Shown: piece after piece, positions 27,880-36,890 of the stretch
Position numbering within the stretch: the first letter of the stretch is position 1
Layout: each line of letters starts with the position of its first letter
Made by a program: the position numbers and the translations under genes
Notes under the pieces: model-generated
Database searches by the model: none
Seen by the model: the letters and a program-made list of their open reading frames with translations, nothing else
Told to the model about the DNA's origin: nothing
NCBI GenBank assembly: GCA_903924465.1
Contig: CAIYBN010000082.1
Coordinates: 1-64,000, forward strand
Direction of reading: 5' to 3'
Length of the DNA stretch: 64,000 nucleotides
Origin: an uncultured Myxococcales bacterium
GTDB taxonomy: Bacteria; Myxococcota_A; UBA9042

Positions 27880-28820
27880 TGCTTGGCCATCAGCGTCACG
27901 AGAATCGCTTTTTGGATGTGCAGGCGGTTCTCCGCTTCGTCAAAGATGAGGGAGCGCGGGCCGTCGCACACTTCCGCGCTCACTTCTTCGCCGCGGTGCG
28001 CCGGCAGGCAATGCATGAACACGCAGCCGGAATGGGCGCGCTGCATCATCGCCTCGTCGACCATGAAGCCGGCAAAGTCGCGCACGCGCTTGTCGTGCTC
28101 TTCTTCCTGGCCCATCGATGCCCAGACGTCGGTGTAGATGCAATCCGCGCCGCGTACGCCGTTCAGCACGTCCGTCGTGACGACAATTTTCGCGCCGGTT
28201 TCCCGGCCAAGCTGCTCGCAGCGCGCGACGATCTTCGGATCCGGCCAGTAGCCCTGGGGCGCCACGATCGTGACGTTCATGCCGGTCGCCGCGCCAACGT
28301 CCAACAGCGAATGCGCCATGTTGTTGCCGTCGCCGACGTAGCACAGCGTCTTGCCGCGCAGCACCGCCGGATCAAACGTCCCCTTCGGGCTCCAGTGCTC
28401 GATCAGCGTCTGCGCGTCACACATCGTCTGGCACGGATGTTCCAGATCGGACAGGCCATTGATGATCGGCACCGTCGCGAATTGCGCGAGTTCCTCGACG
28501 ATTTCATGACCATACACGCGCGCCATGATGCCATTGCAGTAGCGGCTGATGACCTGCGCGGTGTCGGCAATCGTTTCGCCGCGGCCAATCTGGATGTCCG
28601 CCGAGCTGAGAAACAGCGCGTGGCCGCCCAATTGGTACATGCCCACTTCAAACGACACGCGCGTGCGCGTCGACTTCTTCTGGAAAATCATCGCCAGCGT
28701 CTGGCCCGCCAGCGTCTGCCGGTAATTCTCCGGATGCAGCTTGATGTCGTTGGCGAGGAGCAGGCAATCGCGCACTTGCGCGGGCGAAAAGTCCATCACG
28801 GAAAGAAAATGGCGGGGCAT
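27876..28820 (-). CDS. argF: Ornithine carbamoyltransferase
   Basis: FQKKSTRTRVSFEVGMYQLGG, HPCQTMCD, HCLPAHRGEEV; start MPRHFLSV. Confidence 0.93.
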   Translation of the reverse strand: MPRHFLSVMDFSPAQVRDCLLLANDIKLHPENYRQTLAGQTLAMIFQKKSTRTRVSFEVGMYQLGGHALFLSSADIQIGRGETIADTAQVISRYCNGIMARVYGHEIVEELAQFATVPIINGLSDLEHPCQTMCDAQTLIEHWSPKGTFDPAVLRGKTLCYVGDGNNMAHSLLDVGAATGMNVTIVAPQGYWPDPKIVARCEQLGRETGAKIVVTTDVLNGVRGADCIYTDVWASMGQEEEHDKRVRDFAGFMVDEAMMQRAHSGCVFMHCLPAHRGEEVSAEVCDGPRSLIFDEAENRLHIQKAILVTLMAKH

Positions 28821-28936
28821 GGCAAGCTCCAAGTCGGCCGAATGCGGCGACGGCGGGAGTGTAGCGGTTCGGCGGACTGGCGTCACGACGTCTGGAGCCA
28901 CGGTAGCGGCCCAGAACAATGCGCTCGTGGATTTGA

Positions 28937-29884
28937 CTAAGGCACCACGCGGGTACCTGAACGCCCCGACGCCATGCGGCCCAAATGCGCCACGTCGCCA
29001 ATGATCGCGGGATGGCCGGTCGCGCGGGCGAACTGCAGCGCAGCGTGCACTTTCGGCCCCATCGACCCGGCTGGAAACTGTCCATCCGTCAGAAACTGCT
29101 CTGCTTGCGCGATGGTCATCTGCTCGAGCAGCCGCTCCGTCGGCTTGCCAAAATCGAGCCAAACGTGATCCACGGCTGTGACGATCAGCAAAGCTGCCGC
29201 GCCGAGCACTTGCCCCAGCAGCGCCGCGGTCCGGTCTTTGTCGATCACCGCTTCCACGCCCACGGTCTTGCCGCCAGCAGCGCGCACCACCGGCACGCCT
29301 CCGCCGCCGCCCGCGATGACCACGTCCATGCGCGACACCATTGCGTCGATCGCCTCCACGTTGAGAATGCCGATCGGCAGCGGCGATGCGACGACCTTGC
29401 GCCAGCCGCGTCCTGCGTCTTCCACCATCTGCCATTTCTGCTTGCGTTTCAGCTCACTGGCGCGGTGGCCGGCAAAAAAAGGTCCGACCGGCTTGGTCGC
29501 TTTGCCAAACGCCGGATCCTGGCCGTCGACCTCCACCAACGTGAGCACCGTGCCAATGCGCAGCGCGTGGCTTTGGTTGTACAGCGCCAGTTCCAGCAAA
29601 TAGCCCATCGTTCCCTGGGTCGACGCGACGCACGCATCCAGCGGCGCAATCGGCAGCTTGGTCGACGCTTCTTCGTTGCGGATCAGTTCCTGACCCACCT
29701 GCGGACCGTTGCCATGTACGCACAGCACGCGAAAACCGCGGCGCGTCAGCTGGTGAATGGCCTTGGCCGCCTGTTCAGCGCGCTTCAATTGCTGGGTAAA
29801 GCTGCCGTCGTCCTGCGGCTGCAGCAGGGCATTGCCGCCAAAAGCGACGACGACGAGCGGTCTTCCCGAGCCGAATTGCCGCAT
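28937..29884 (-). CDS. arcC: Carbamate kinase
   Basis: VVVAFGGNALLQP..VHGNGPQVGQELIRNE..GAGG-type VIAGGGGGVPVV..MGPKVHAALQF. Confidence 0.93.
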   Translation of the reverse strand: MRQFGSGRPLVVVAFGGNALLQPQDDGSFTQQLKRAEQAAKAIHQLTRRGFRVLCVHGNGPQVGQELIRNEEASTKLPIAPLDACVASTQGTMGYLLELALYNQSHALRIGTVLTLVEVDGQDPAFGKATKPVGPFFAGHRASELKRKQKWQMVEDAGRGWRKVVASPLPIGILNVEAIDAMVSRMDVVIAGGGGGVPVVRAAGGKTVGVEAVIDKDRTAALLGQVLGAAALLIVTAVDHVWLDFGKPTERLLEQMTIAQAEQFLTDGQFPAGSMGPKVHAALQFARATGHPAIIGDVAHLGRMASGRSGTRVVP

Positions 29885-29920
29885 CGGGGCACCAGGCAGG
29901 CTGTGGAACTGAGGACTGGA

Positions 29921-30439
29921 CTAGAACTTGTGCGGCAACTCGCCGGACGAGCGCGACGGATCCGTGGTGAACACGCCGCTCTGGCGAACGGGCGAGGACG
30001 TGATCGTCGGCACCGGCTGGCTCTGCGACATCGCCGCGGCCATCGGCGCAGCGCCCATCGGAATCGGCCGCGGAGCCGGAGCCGGACGAGCCGGAGCGCC
30101 CGCGCGATCGTCTTTGGGCGTAGTCATCTGGCAAGCGCCGTCAAAGAACACGCCCTTGTCGATGTGCAGCGCGGGCGAGGCGATATTGCCGCGCAAAGAC
30201 GCCGGCGCATGCAATTCCACGCCGTCGTTGGCCGTCACGTTGCCGGTCACGTTGCCGTAAATTTGCACCGTGCCCACGTGGATTTCCGCCTGCACTTGCG
30301 CGCCTTCGCCGATGATCAGGTGACCGTCCGTCAGGATCTCGCCCGTGAAACGGCCGTCGATTCGCACGCTGCCTTCGAACGTCAATTTGCCTTGAAAATC
30401 GCTGCCTTTTCCCAACAGCGCGTTCAATTCGTTTGCCAT
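29921..30439 (-). CDS. Bactofilin family protein
   Basis: GSDFQGKLTFEGSVRIDGRFTGEILTDGHLIIGEGAQVQAEI. Confidence 0.9.
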   Translation of the reverse strand: MANELNALLGKGSDFQGKLTFEGSVRIDGRFTGEILTDGHLIIGEGAQVQAEIHVGTVQIYGNVTGNVTANDGVELHAPASLRGNIASPALHIDKGVFFDGACQMTTPKDDRAGAPARPAPAPRPIPMGAAPMAAAMSQSQPVPTITSSPVRQSGVFTTDPSRSSGELPHKF

Positions 30440-30565
30440 GGTTGCCTCGTTGCTTCTTGCCAAGATGGGGTTGACGTTCGGGTTTGCGCGGCGCGAGCGC
30501 GGTCACGTGCGCAGCCGGTCCAGTCTAGGCCAAAAGGCCGCGACTGACCATACCCGAGTTGCGAA

Positions 30566-31324
30566 TCAGCGGGCCGGAGGTGTCATCTGCCGCTTGTTGA
30601 GGCGCAGCTTCCACACGTTGACCACAGCCTCGCGGACGATGCTGCCGTTCATCTTGGACTCGCCGCGGGTGCGATCCGGAAACTGAATCGGCACTTCGCC
30701 CACGCTGAACCCGGCGAGGACCGACCGCCAGGTCAGCTCGATCTGAAAGACATAGCCGCTGCCGAGAATTTCCGTCAAAGGCAGTGCTTCCAAGACCTTG
30801 CGGTGAAAACATTTGAAGCCGCCGGTCAGGTCCTTGAACGGCAGGCCGAGAATGAGCCGCGCGTACGTGTTGCCGCTCTTGGAGATCGCCCGACGCCGCC
30901 AGTCCCAGTCCTCGGTGCCGCCACCGGGAATGTAACGCGAGCCGAGCACAAGGTCGAAGCTCTCAGCTTTCTTGATGAATTCCGGCAAGAAGCGCGGCTG
31001 GTGCGAAAAGTCGCAGTCCATCTCAAAGACGAGTTCGTAGTCGCGGGCGAGCGCCCATTGGAATCCGGCGATGTACGCCCGGCCCAACCCTTGCTTGCCA
31101 GCGCGATGCAGCACGTGAACATGCGGGTTTTTGCTGGAAATTTCGTCGGCAATCTGACCGGTTCCGTCGGGGCTGTTGTCGTCGATTACCAGGATCTCGA
31201 CCTGCGGCACTTCGGCGAAGATCGCGTCGATCAGCAGCGGCAAGTTCTCGCGCTCGTTGTAAGTCGGCACGCAGATAAGCGTTTTTGGCTGGTTCACGGG
31301 TCGTACGCCTCTTGGCTGTGCCAA
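30566..31324 (-). CDS. Polyprenol monophosphomannose synthase-like GT2
   Basis: LICVPTYNERENLPLLIDAIF..VIDDNSPDGTGQIAD..EMDCDFSHQP. Confidence 0.88.
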   Translation of the reverse strand: MAQPRGVRPVNQPKTLICVPTYNERENLPLLIDAIFAEVPQVEILVIDDNSPDGTGQIADEISSKNPHVHVLHRAGKQGLGRAYIAGFQWALARDYELVFEMDCDFSHQPRFLPEFIKKAESFDLVLGSRYIPGGGTEDWDWRRRAISKSGNTYARLILGLPFKDLTGGFKCFHRKVLEALPLTEILGSGYVFQIELTWRSVLAGFSVGEVPIQFPDRTRGESKMNGSIVREAVVNVWKLRLNKRQMTPPAR

Positions 31325-33226
31325 TTAGTAGTGTTCGCTGTAGAAAGAGTCCAGCAAGTCCTGATACTTGCGCGTCACTTCTTTGCGCCGCATCTTGAGC
31401 GAAGGGGTCAGATCGCCGTCTTCGACGGTCAGGTCGCGTTCCAGAATCGCAAACTTCTTGATCGTCTCGTAACTGGCCAGCGTCCGGTTCTTTTCCTGCA
31501 CGATGCCGTCGATCAGCTTGTACACTTCCGCGTTCTGCGTCAGTTCCGCCGTCGTGGCATAGCGAATTCCACGTTGATCAGCCCACTTGCGAATCGCGTC
31601 CTCCTCCAGCGTCACCAACGCGGTGAGGAACTTGCGGTTGTCGCCGTACACCATCACCTGACTGAGGAACGGCGCGTTCTTGATGTGCGCTTCGATGTTT
31701 TGCGGCGCGACGTTCTTGCCGCCTGCGGTCACGATGATGTCCTTCTTGCGGTCCGTGATGCGCAGGAAACCGTCGGCATCCACTTCGCCCACATCGCCCG
31801 TGTGCAGCCAGCCGTCGGTAAGTGCTTCGGCCGTCGCTTCGGGATTGCGCCAGTATTCGCGCATCACGTTTCGCCCTTTGATGAGAACCTCGCCGTCGTC
31901 GGCGATCTGGATCTGTACGCCGGGGATCGGAATGCCGACAGTGCCAAACTTGAAGTGATCCAAGCGGTTGACGGTCGCCGCGGCGCAGTTTTCGGTCATC
32001 CCATAGCCTTCCAGAATCAGCAGGCCGACCGCGTGGAAGAACTCGGACAAATCGCGGGACAGCGGTGCTGCGCCTGAAATGAAGCCGCGCACACGGCCGC
32101 CAAAAGCCGCGTGAATTTTGGTAAACACGAGGCGATTGGCGATCTCGTAGCGAACCTTGAGCACGCCGGTCGGTTCCTTGCCGCGCTGCCGCAACTGCGA
32201 GACTTCGCGGCCGATCCCCAGCGCCCACTCAAAAATCTTCTTCTTGACCGGCCCACCTGCTTCCACGCCCGCCATGATCTTGGCGTGCGCTTTCTCAAAG
32301 ATTCGCGGCACTGCGGGCATGACTGTCGGCTGCGCTTCGGCCATGTCCTGCAGGACCGTGGCGATCGAGCGTGGGATCAGCATTTCGCAGCGCACGTTGA
32401 CGCAGACGATGTAGACCAACTTCGCGAACGCGTGCGCCAAGGGCAGAAACAGCAGCAGGCCGTCATCGTCGTGCACATCCAGGGAGGATTCGCACGACTG
32501 CGTTTCGAACACGAACGTATCGTGCGTCAAAACCACGCCTTTGGGCCGACCAGTCGTGCCAGACGTGTAGACGATGGTCGCGGGCTGTTCGGCCTGAATC
32601 TGATCGCGACGATCGCTCAGCAGGCCTTCACCGATGCTTCGGCCCAGCTCAGCGAGCTGTTGCACGGAGAGTAGCCACGGATCGTCCGGCGCCAGGACCT
32701 CGTCCAGCCGCACGCGCAGGCGCCCTTGCGCGTCAGGTCGTTCCAATACCGCAACATCTTGAATGTAAATGACCTTTTCCAGTCGCGGCAACTCTGAACG
32801 GTGGCGTACCAACTTTTCCAGCTGCGCCGGGTCTTCGACAAAAACGAAGCGCGCTTCGCTGTTCTCCAGGACGAACTGCGCTTCTTCCGCCATCGCCGAG
32901 GGATAGACCGGCACTGTCACGCCGCCGGCCATCAGGATCCCCATGTCGGCGAACAACCATTCGCGGCGGGTCACCGAAACCAAGCCGACGCGATCGCCCA
33001 ATTCCAAGCCAAGCGCGCAGAGTCCGCGGGCCCAGATGCCGGACGTGTCGCGCCAGGCTGCAAACGTGGTCGGATGCCACGTGTCGCCGATCTTGCTGCG
33101 CAGGATCTGCTTGCCAGGTCCGGCTTGCACGGCACGTTCAAACAGGTCGACAACCGTGCGGATGCCGTCGTCGCGCGGTGGAACCGACCCTGCCAGCGCC
33201 GCACTGTGACTGAAATTGCCCTCCAC
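31325..33226 (-). CDS. AMP-dependent long-chain acyl-CoA synthetase (GTG start proposed; ORF opens at 33508)
   Basis: VYTSGTTGRPKGVVLTHD, GYGMTENCAA, GWLHTGDVGEVDADGFLRITDRKKDIIVTAGGKNVAP. Confidence 0.88.
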   Translation of the reverse strand: MEGNFSHSAALAGSVPPRDDGIRTVVDLFERAVQAGPGKQILRSKIGDTWHPTTFAAWRDTSGIWARGLCALGLELGDRVGLVSVTRREWLFADMGILMAGGVTVPVYPSAMAEEAQFVLENSEARFVFVEDPAQLEKLVRHRSELPRLEKVIYIQDVAVLERPDAQGRLRVRLDEVLAPDDPWLLSVQQLAELGRSIGEGLLSDRRDQIQAEQPATIVYTSGTTGRPKGVVLTHDTFVFETQSCESSLDVHDDDGLLLFLPLAHAFAKLVYIVCVNVRCEMLIPRSIATVLQDMAEAQPTVMPAVPRIFEKAHAKIMAGVEAGGPVKKKIFEWALGIGREVSQLRQRGKEPTGVLKVRYEIANRLVFTKIHAAFGGRVRGFISGAAPLSRDLSEFFHAVGLLILEGYGMTENCAAATVNRLDHFKFGTVGIPIPGVQIQIADDGEVLIKGRNVMREYWRNPEATAEALTDGWLHTGDVGEVDADGFLRITDRKKDIIVTAGGKNVAPQNIEAHIKNAPFLSQVMVYGDNRKFLTALVTLEEDAIRKWADQRGIRYATTAELTQNAEVYKLIDGIVQEKNRTLASYETIKKFAILERDLTVEDGDLTPSLKMRRKEVTRKYQDLLDSFYSEHY

Positions 33227-33448
33227 AACCGCCTCACGTCGCGCGGCAATGGTGTCGCCCCGCAGCCCGACAGTGTCGGATGGACCGGGCTGCGAGCGCA
33301 AGGGGCGCCTGGACCGCGCACGATGCCAACGCCGTTTGGTGCCATTTGGCCCGGCCCTACCTACCGCGACTTGCCCGTTGCGCACGAGACACTTACACTG
33401 CTCCAGATCCCGGTGCTCAATTGCGCCCTCGGAGCTATTGCAGTGACG

Positions 33449-33892
33449 ATGGAGTTGGTCAAAATCTGCAGTCCAAAACGCGCGTTTTCGGGCCAGTTTG
33501 TCACGCAAGGCGGGCCAAAAGCCCGTGCTGGATTGCTGGGTTGCATGCTCATGGCGGCACTGGCGGCGTCAGCCTGTTCCAGCCCCGGTGCCCGGGCGGA
33601 AGGGTTTGACGACGTCGGCGAAGAAGATCGCCTGACTGTCGACGTTGCGACCAATCGTCAAATGCAGATTGGCTATCAGATTCAATCTGTTTCCGCGTCA
33701 GACAACGCTCTCGATCTGTGCTTTGAGATGTGCAACCGCTCCTCAGAAAGCTGCCATCTGGCCAACAGCGTGTGCAATATTGCCAAACGTTATCCGAAGG
33801 TTACGGCGCTTTCCGCGCGCTGTGACGTGACGCGGGAGCGTTGCCGGTCGCACCGCACCAAGGTGCCTCGCCAATGTCCGTGTGAGCAGTAA
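33449..33892 (+). CDS. Secreted/lipoprotein, Cys-rich hypothetical
   Basis: ORF with ASACSSPG lipobox-like motif and 8 C-terminal-half cysteines. Confidence 0.5.
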   Translation: MELVKICSPKRAFSGQFVTQGGPKARAGLLGCMLMAALAASACSSPGARAEGFDDVGEEDRLTVDVATNRQMQIGYQIQSVSASDNALDLCFEMCNRSSESCHLANSVCNIAKRYPKVTALSARCDVTRERCRSHRTKVPRQCPCEQ

Positions 33893-33963
33893 TCCCAAGC
33901 GGCCCGTGGCGGCTGGGTGAGTGCCTGGGACATGTTGTCGCGATACCGGAGGCCCCGTCCCGG

Positions 33964-34875
33964 CTATTTGTCCAAGGTCGGCCGTGACGAAGCCGAACGG
34001 TGCGACAGCGCGTGGATCAACGCGGCGGGTGCGCCCACTTCCACGAGTCTGCCGCGGCCGCCGTACGGCTTGCCGGTGATCAGGACGAGCGACAGCAGTG
34101 CGCACACGATCAGGCTTCCCGCGGTCAACGTGATGGCTTTGCGTTGGTCCCAGAATTCAGCCAAGGACTGGGTGATCTCCAGATCGCAGCCCATGGCGTA
34201 GCGCCCGATCGCAGTTGCTGCAACGGCAATCGTCGCGGCGCCAAAGACGGGGCCGGAGACCAGCAAGTCCGGTTCGCGGATCACCGTCAACCAGAAATCC
34301 TGATCAGGCTGGCGGTGGACCATCGCGCTTTGCACGACGTCCAGGATGCGAAACAGCGTCGAAGCGAAGAACAGCAGAAACACAAAACGCTTGACGAATT
34401 TGACGTAGGCGTGGCCCAAATCGGCATTCGCAGTCGTCGCAACCAACGTCAGGCGAGCCGCAGAAAATGCGAGTTGGACCAGGACCAGATCGGCGACAAG
34501 GCCTGAGATCAACGCGATCGGCTGGCTGTTGGGCCCCGTCAGTTCCTCGCGGGCGAAAACGGCGGTCACGCGCCAAGCCCACCACATGGCGGCCGTCATC
34601 AGCACCCAGGAACTGGGCGCAGCGAGGCCAAGGGTGCGCACGATCGGGGAGACCGAGGCCGCCGCCTGTCGCGAAAACGCGTCGGAGTCTCCGCGCGCAG
34701 GCGTGCGTTCCGCGGCAACGCGGATCGCGTCAGAAGTGTTCGCCGGATTTTGTACCGGACTTGGGCGGTCCCAGTGCACGAATGCCTCCAAAGCGGGTGA
34801 CTCAGGGATTGTCACCCAATGAGTTGAGCGGTTGCCAATTTGTCTTGCCGTGCACATCGGCGCGGGCTGGCGCAC
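33964..34875 (-). CDS. Hypothetical multi-pass membrane protein (start uncertain)
   Basis: Hydrophobic helices, e.g. TAGSLIVCALLSLVLIT. Confidence 0.5.
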   Translation of the reverse strand: MRQPAPMCTARQIGNRSTHWVTIPESPALEAFVHWDRPSPVQNPANTSDAIRVAAERTPARGDSDAFSRQAAASVSPIVRTLGLAAPSSWVLMTAAMWWAWRVTAVFAREELTGPNSQPIALISGLVADLVLVQLAFSAARLTLVATTANADLGHAYVKFVKRFVFLLFFASTLFRILDVVQSAMVHRQPDQDFWLTVIREPDLLVSGPVFGAATIAVAATAIGRYAMGCDLEITQSLAEFWDQRKAITLTAGSLIVCALLSLVLITGKPYGGRGRLVEVGAPAALIHALSHRSASSRPTLDK

Positions 34876-34917
34876 TTGGCGACCCAGCCAAAAGCCAAGA
34901 AAATTCTGTCATGGACG

Positions 34918-35916
34918 CTATGTGTCCCACAGGCGCGTGGAAAAATAGCGCTCACCAATATCGCACAGCATCGTCACGATCACACCTGTCTCGCCACGCT
35001 GACTCAGGTTTTTGGCGACGCGCAGCGCGCTGGCGACGCATACGCCGGAACTCTGACCGGCGAACAGACCTGCTTTGGCCAGCGCCTGACTGACGTGCCA
35101 AGCCTTGTCGGCATCCACGTCCCAGGTGCGGTTGGCCAAGGTCGTGTCGTAGATTTCCGGTACGTGATCGCCAGGCGATCCCAAGGGTTTCAGCCCTTCC
35201 ACGCCGGGAAACGCATCTGGAATCAACAGCTCAATCGCGAGGTTGGGATTCAACTGCCGCAACCGCCGACCGATGCCGGTGATCGTCCCGCCGGTGCCGA
35301 CCCCGAAGACAAAATGGCTCACCCGACCTTCAGTCTGCTGCCAGATCTCGTTGGCCGTGGTGTCAAAATGCGCCTGCCAATTGCCGTCATTCGCATATTG
35401 ATCACAGTAGAAATACTTGTCCGGATCGGCCGCGACAATGCGGCGGACCGTGCGAATCGCTTCGTCATAGCCGTCCTGCGCGGACGTGTGCGTGATCTTC
35501 GCGCCGTGCGCCGCCAGCCGCTTCAACCGTTCCTTGGACGCGTTATCCGGAATCACGATTTCCACGCCATACCCCAACGCGCCGCCGATGAGGGCGTAGG
35601 CGATACCGGCATTGCCGCTGGAACTGTCGATGATCGTTTTGTCGGGCGTCAGGCGTCCGTCCGCGATCGCCTCCGCAAGCATGCGCAATACCGGACGATC
35701 CTTGAGCGATCCTCCGGGGTTGAAGTACTCGACTTTCGCATAGATTTCGACGCCAGGATGCTCGCTGGCAAAGCACGTGATCGGCACGAGCGGCGTGTTG
35801 CCAATCAGCCGCAGGGCGGGCACGCGATCCAGCAGCGGAAGGACCACGGCCGGCGGTTCAACGCGGATGTGCGGAACGTGGCGGGAAAGCGTTTGGGCAA
35901 GGGCCGACGGCGGCAT
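34918..35916 (-). CDS. PLP-dependent cysteine synthase/cystathionine beta-synthase family
   Basis: LIGNTPLVPI, AKVEYFNPGGSLKDRPVL, SSSGNAGIAYA, GVGTGGTITGIGR. Confidence 0.9.
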   Translation of the reverse strand: MPPSALAQTLSRHVPHIRVEPPAVVLPLLDRVPALRLIGNTPLVPITCFASEHPGVEIYAKVEYFNPGGSLKDRPVLRMLAEAIADGRLTPDKTIIDSSSGNAGIAYALIGGALGYGVEIVIPDNASKERLKRLAAHGAKITHTSAQDGYDEAIRTVRRIVAADPDKYFYCDQYANDGNWQAHFDTTANEIWQQTEGRVSHFVFGVGTGGTITGIGRRLRQLNPNLAIELLIPDAFPGVEGLKPLGSPGDHVPEIYDTTLANRTWDVDADKAWHVSQALAKAGLFAGQSSGVCVASALRVAKNLSQRGETGVIVTMLCDIGERYFSTRLWDT

Positions 35917-36159
35917 GGGGAGCGTCCTTGGGCACAGAGGATAGCGAAGCGGCGCGACGGCAACGGTCAGCAGTCGACGCGCAAGGTCGGACCGCGAACG
36001 TAGCTTCAACGGCGGTCCGGGCCGTGTCAACCGCTCAGGCGACAGGTGATGTGGAGGTGTGTGTGGACGCGATCGCCGCCAATCCACACGGCAAGTCGCG
36101 ACCCGGACTGGCGGTTTGCCCAGACTTTGCATCATGCTAGCGTTACTGGCGGGGGGCTG

Positions 36160-36879
36160 ATGGCGACGCGCAACAAGAGGCGACGACTGGAACCGGCGAA
36201 TGTGCCAGCGCCGGACGACGCCGACCAGGCCGGCGAGTTGGGTGTGGATTTGGCCCTGACGCGCCCGCAGGAGATGAGCACGGTGGTGGCGGATCGCTAC
36301 GCGGCGATCGGGGCGCAGTGGCTCGCCGATCCGCTCCCGACCCGGCTGGACCACGCCCTGATCGAACGGCTCGCGGGGCAAGGGTTTCGGCGCGAGCACC
36401 TGGCGGACATCCGGGTTCATCGCGGCACACGCGCGCACGCCGCTGCCGATGCGTTGGATGCGCGCGCGTTTGCCGTCGGCGGTGGCGATGTGTTCTTTGC
36501 GCCAGGGCAATACGATCCGTCAACGCCGGAAGGTCGAGCGGTGATCGCGCACGAGGTCGCGCACGTGGCGCCGCCAATTTCGCCGCCGGCGGGCGTCCAT
36601 TCCGGCGGGGCGCCATTGTGGAATGAACCCCGCCGCCGTGACGGCGATCAGCACAGTGAGGCAGAGGAACGGCGGGCCCGTCAGGCTGAAGCTTTCGTAT
36701 TTGCGCAGGAAAGACAGGGATCTGCGCCGGCCATGGCGCAAACGTCCATCAGCCCGGCGACCCAAGCGGCGCGGCTGGAGAAGCAGCATCGGCTCGATCC
36801 GCGCGCGCTGGAGGACAAGGTGATGGCGATCCTGAAGCGCCAACTACAGGCGGATCGCGAACGTTCCGGGCAGTTCTGA
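36160..36879 (+). CDS. DUF4157 domain-containing protein (HEVAH)
   Basis: LADIRVHRGTRAHAAADALDARAFAVGGGDVFFAPGQYDPSTPEGRAVIAHEVAHV matches the DUF4157 pattern. Confidence 0.8.
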   Translation: MATRNKRRRLEPANVPAPDDADQAGELGVDLALTRPQEMSTVVADRYAAIGAQWLADPLPTRLDHALIERLAGQGFRREHLADIRVHRGTRAHAAADALDARAFAVGGGDVFFAPGQYDPSTPEGRAVIAHEVAHVAPPISPPAGVHSGGAPLWNEPRRRDGDQHSEAEERRARQAEAFVFAQERQGSAPAMAQTSISPATQAARLEKQHRLDPRALEDKVMAILKRQLQADRERSGQF

Positions 36880-36890
36880 CGCCCTTCGCC

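Noticed and set aside
34794-34816. CsrA-type hairpin GGGTGAC-TCAGGGATT-GTCACCC
   Set aside because: Loop resembles a CsrA site, but it is antisense to the 33964-34875 gene with no + strand gene downstream; likely chance.
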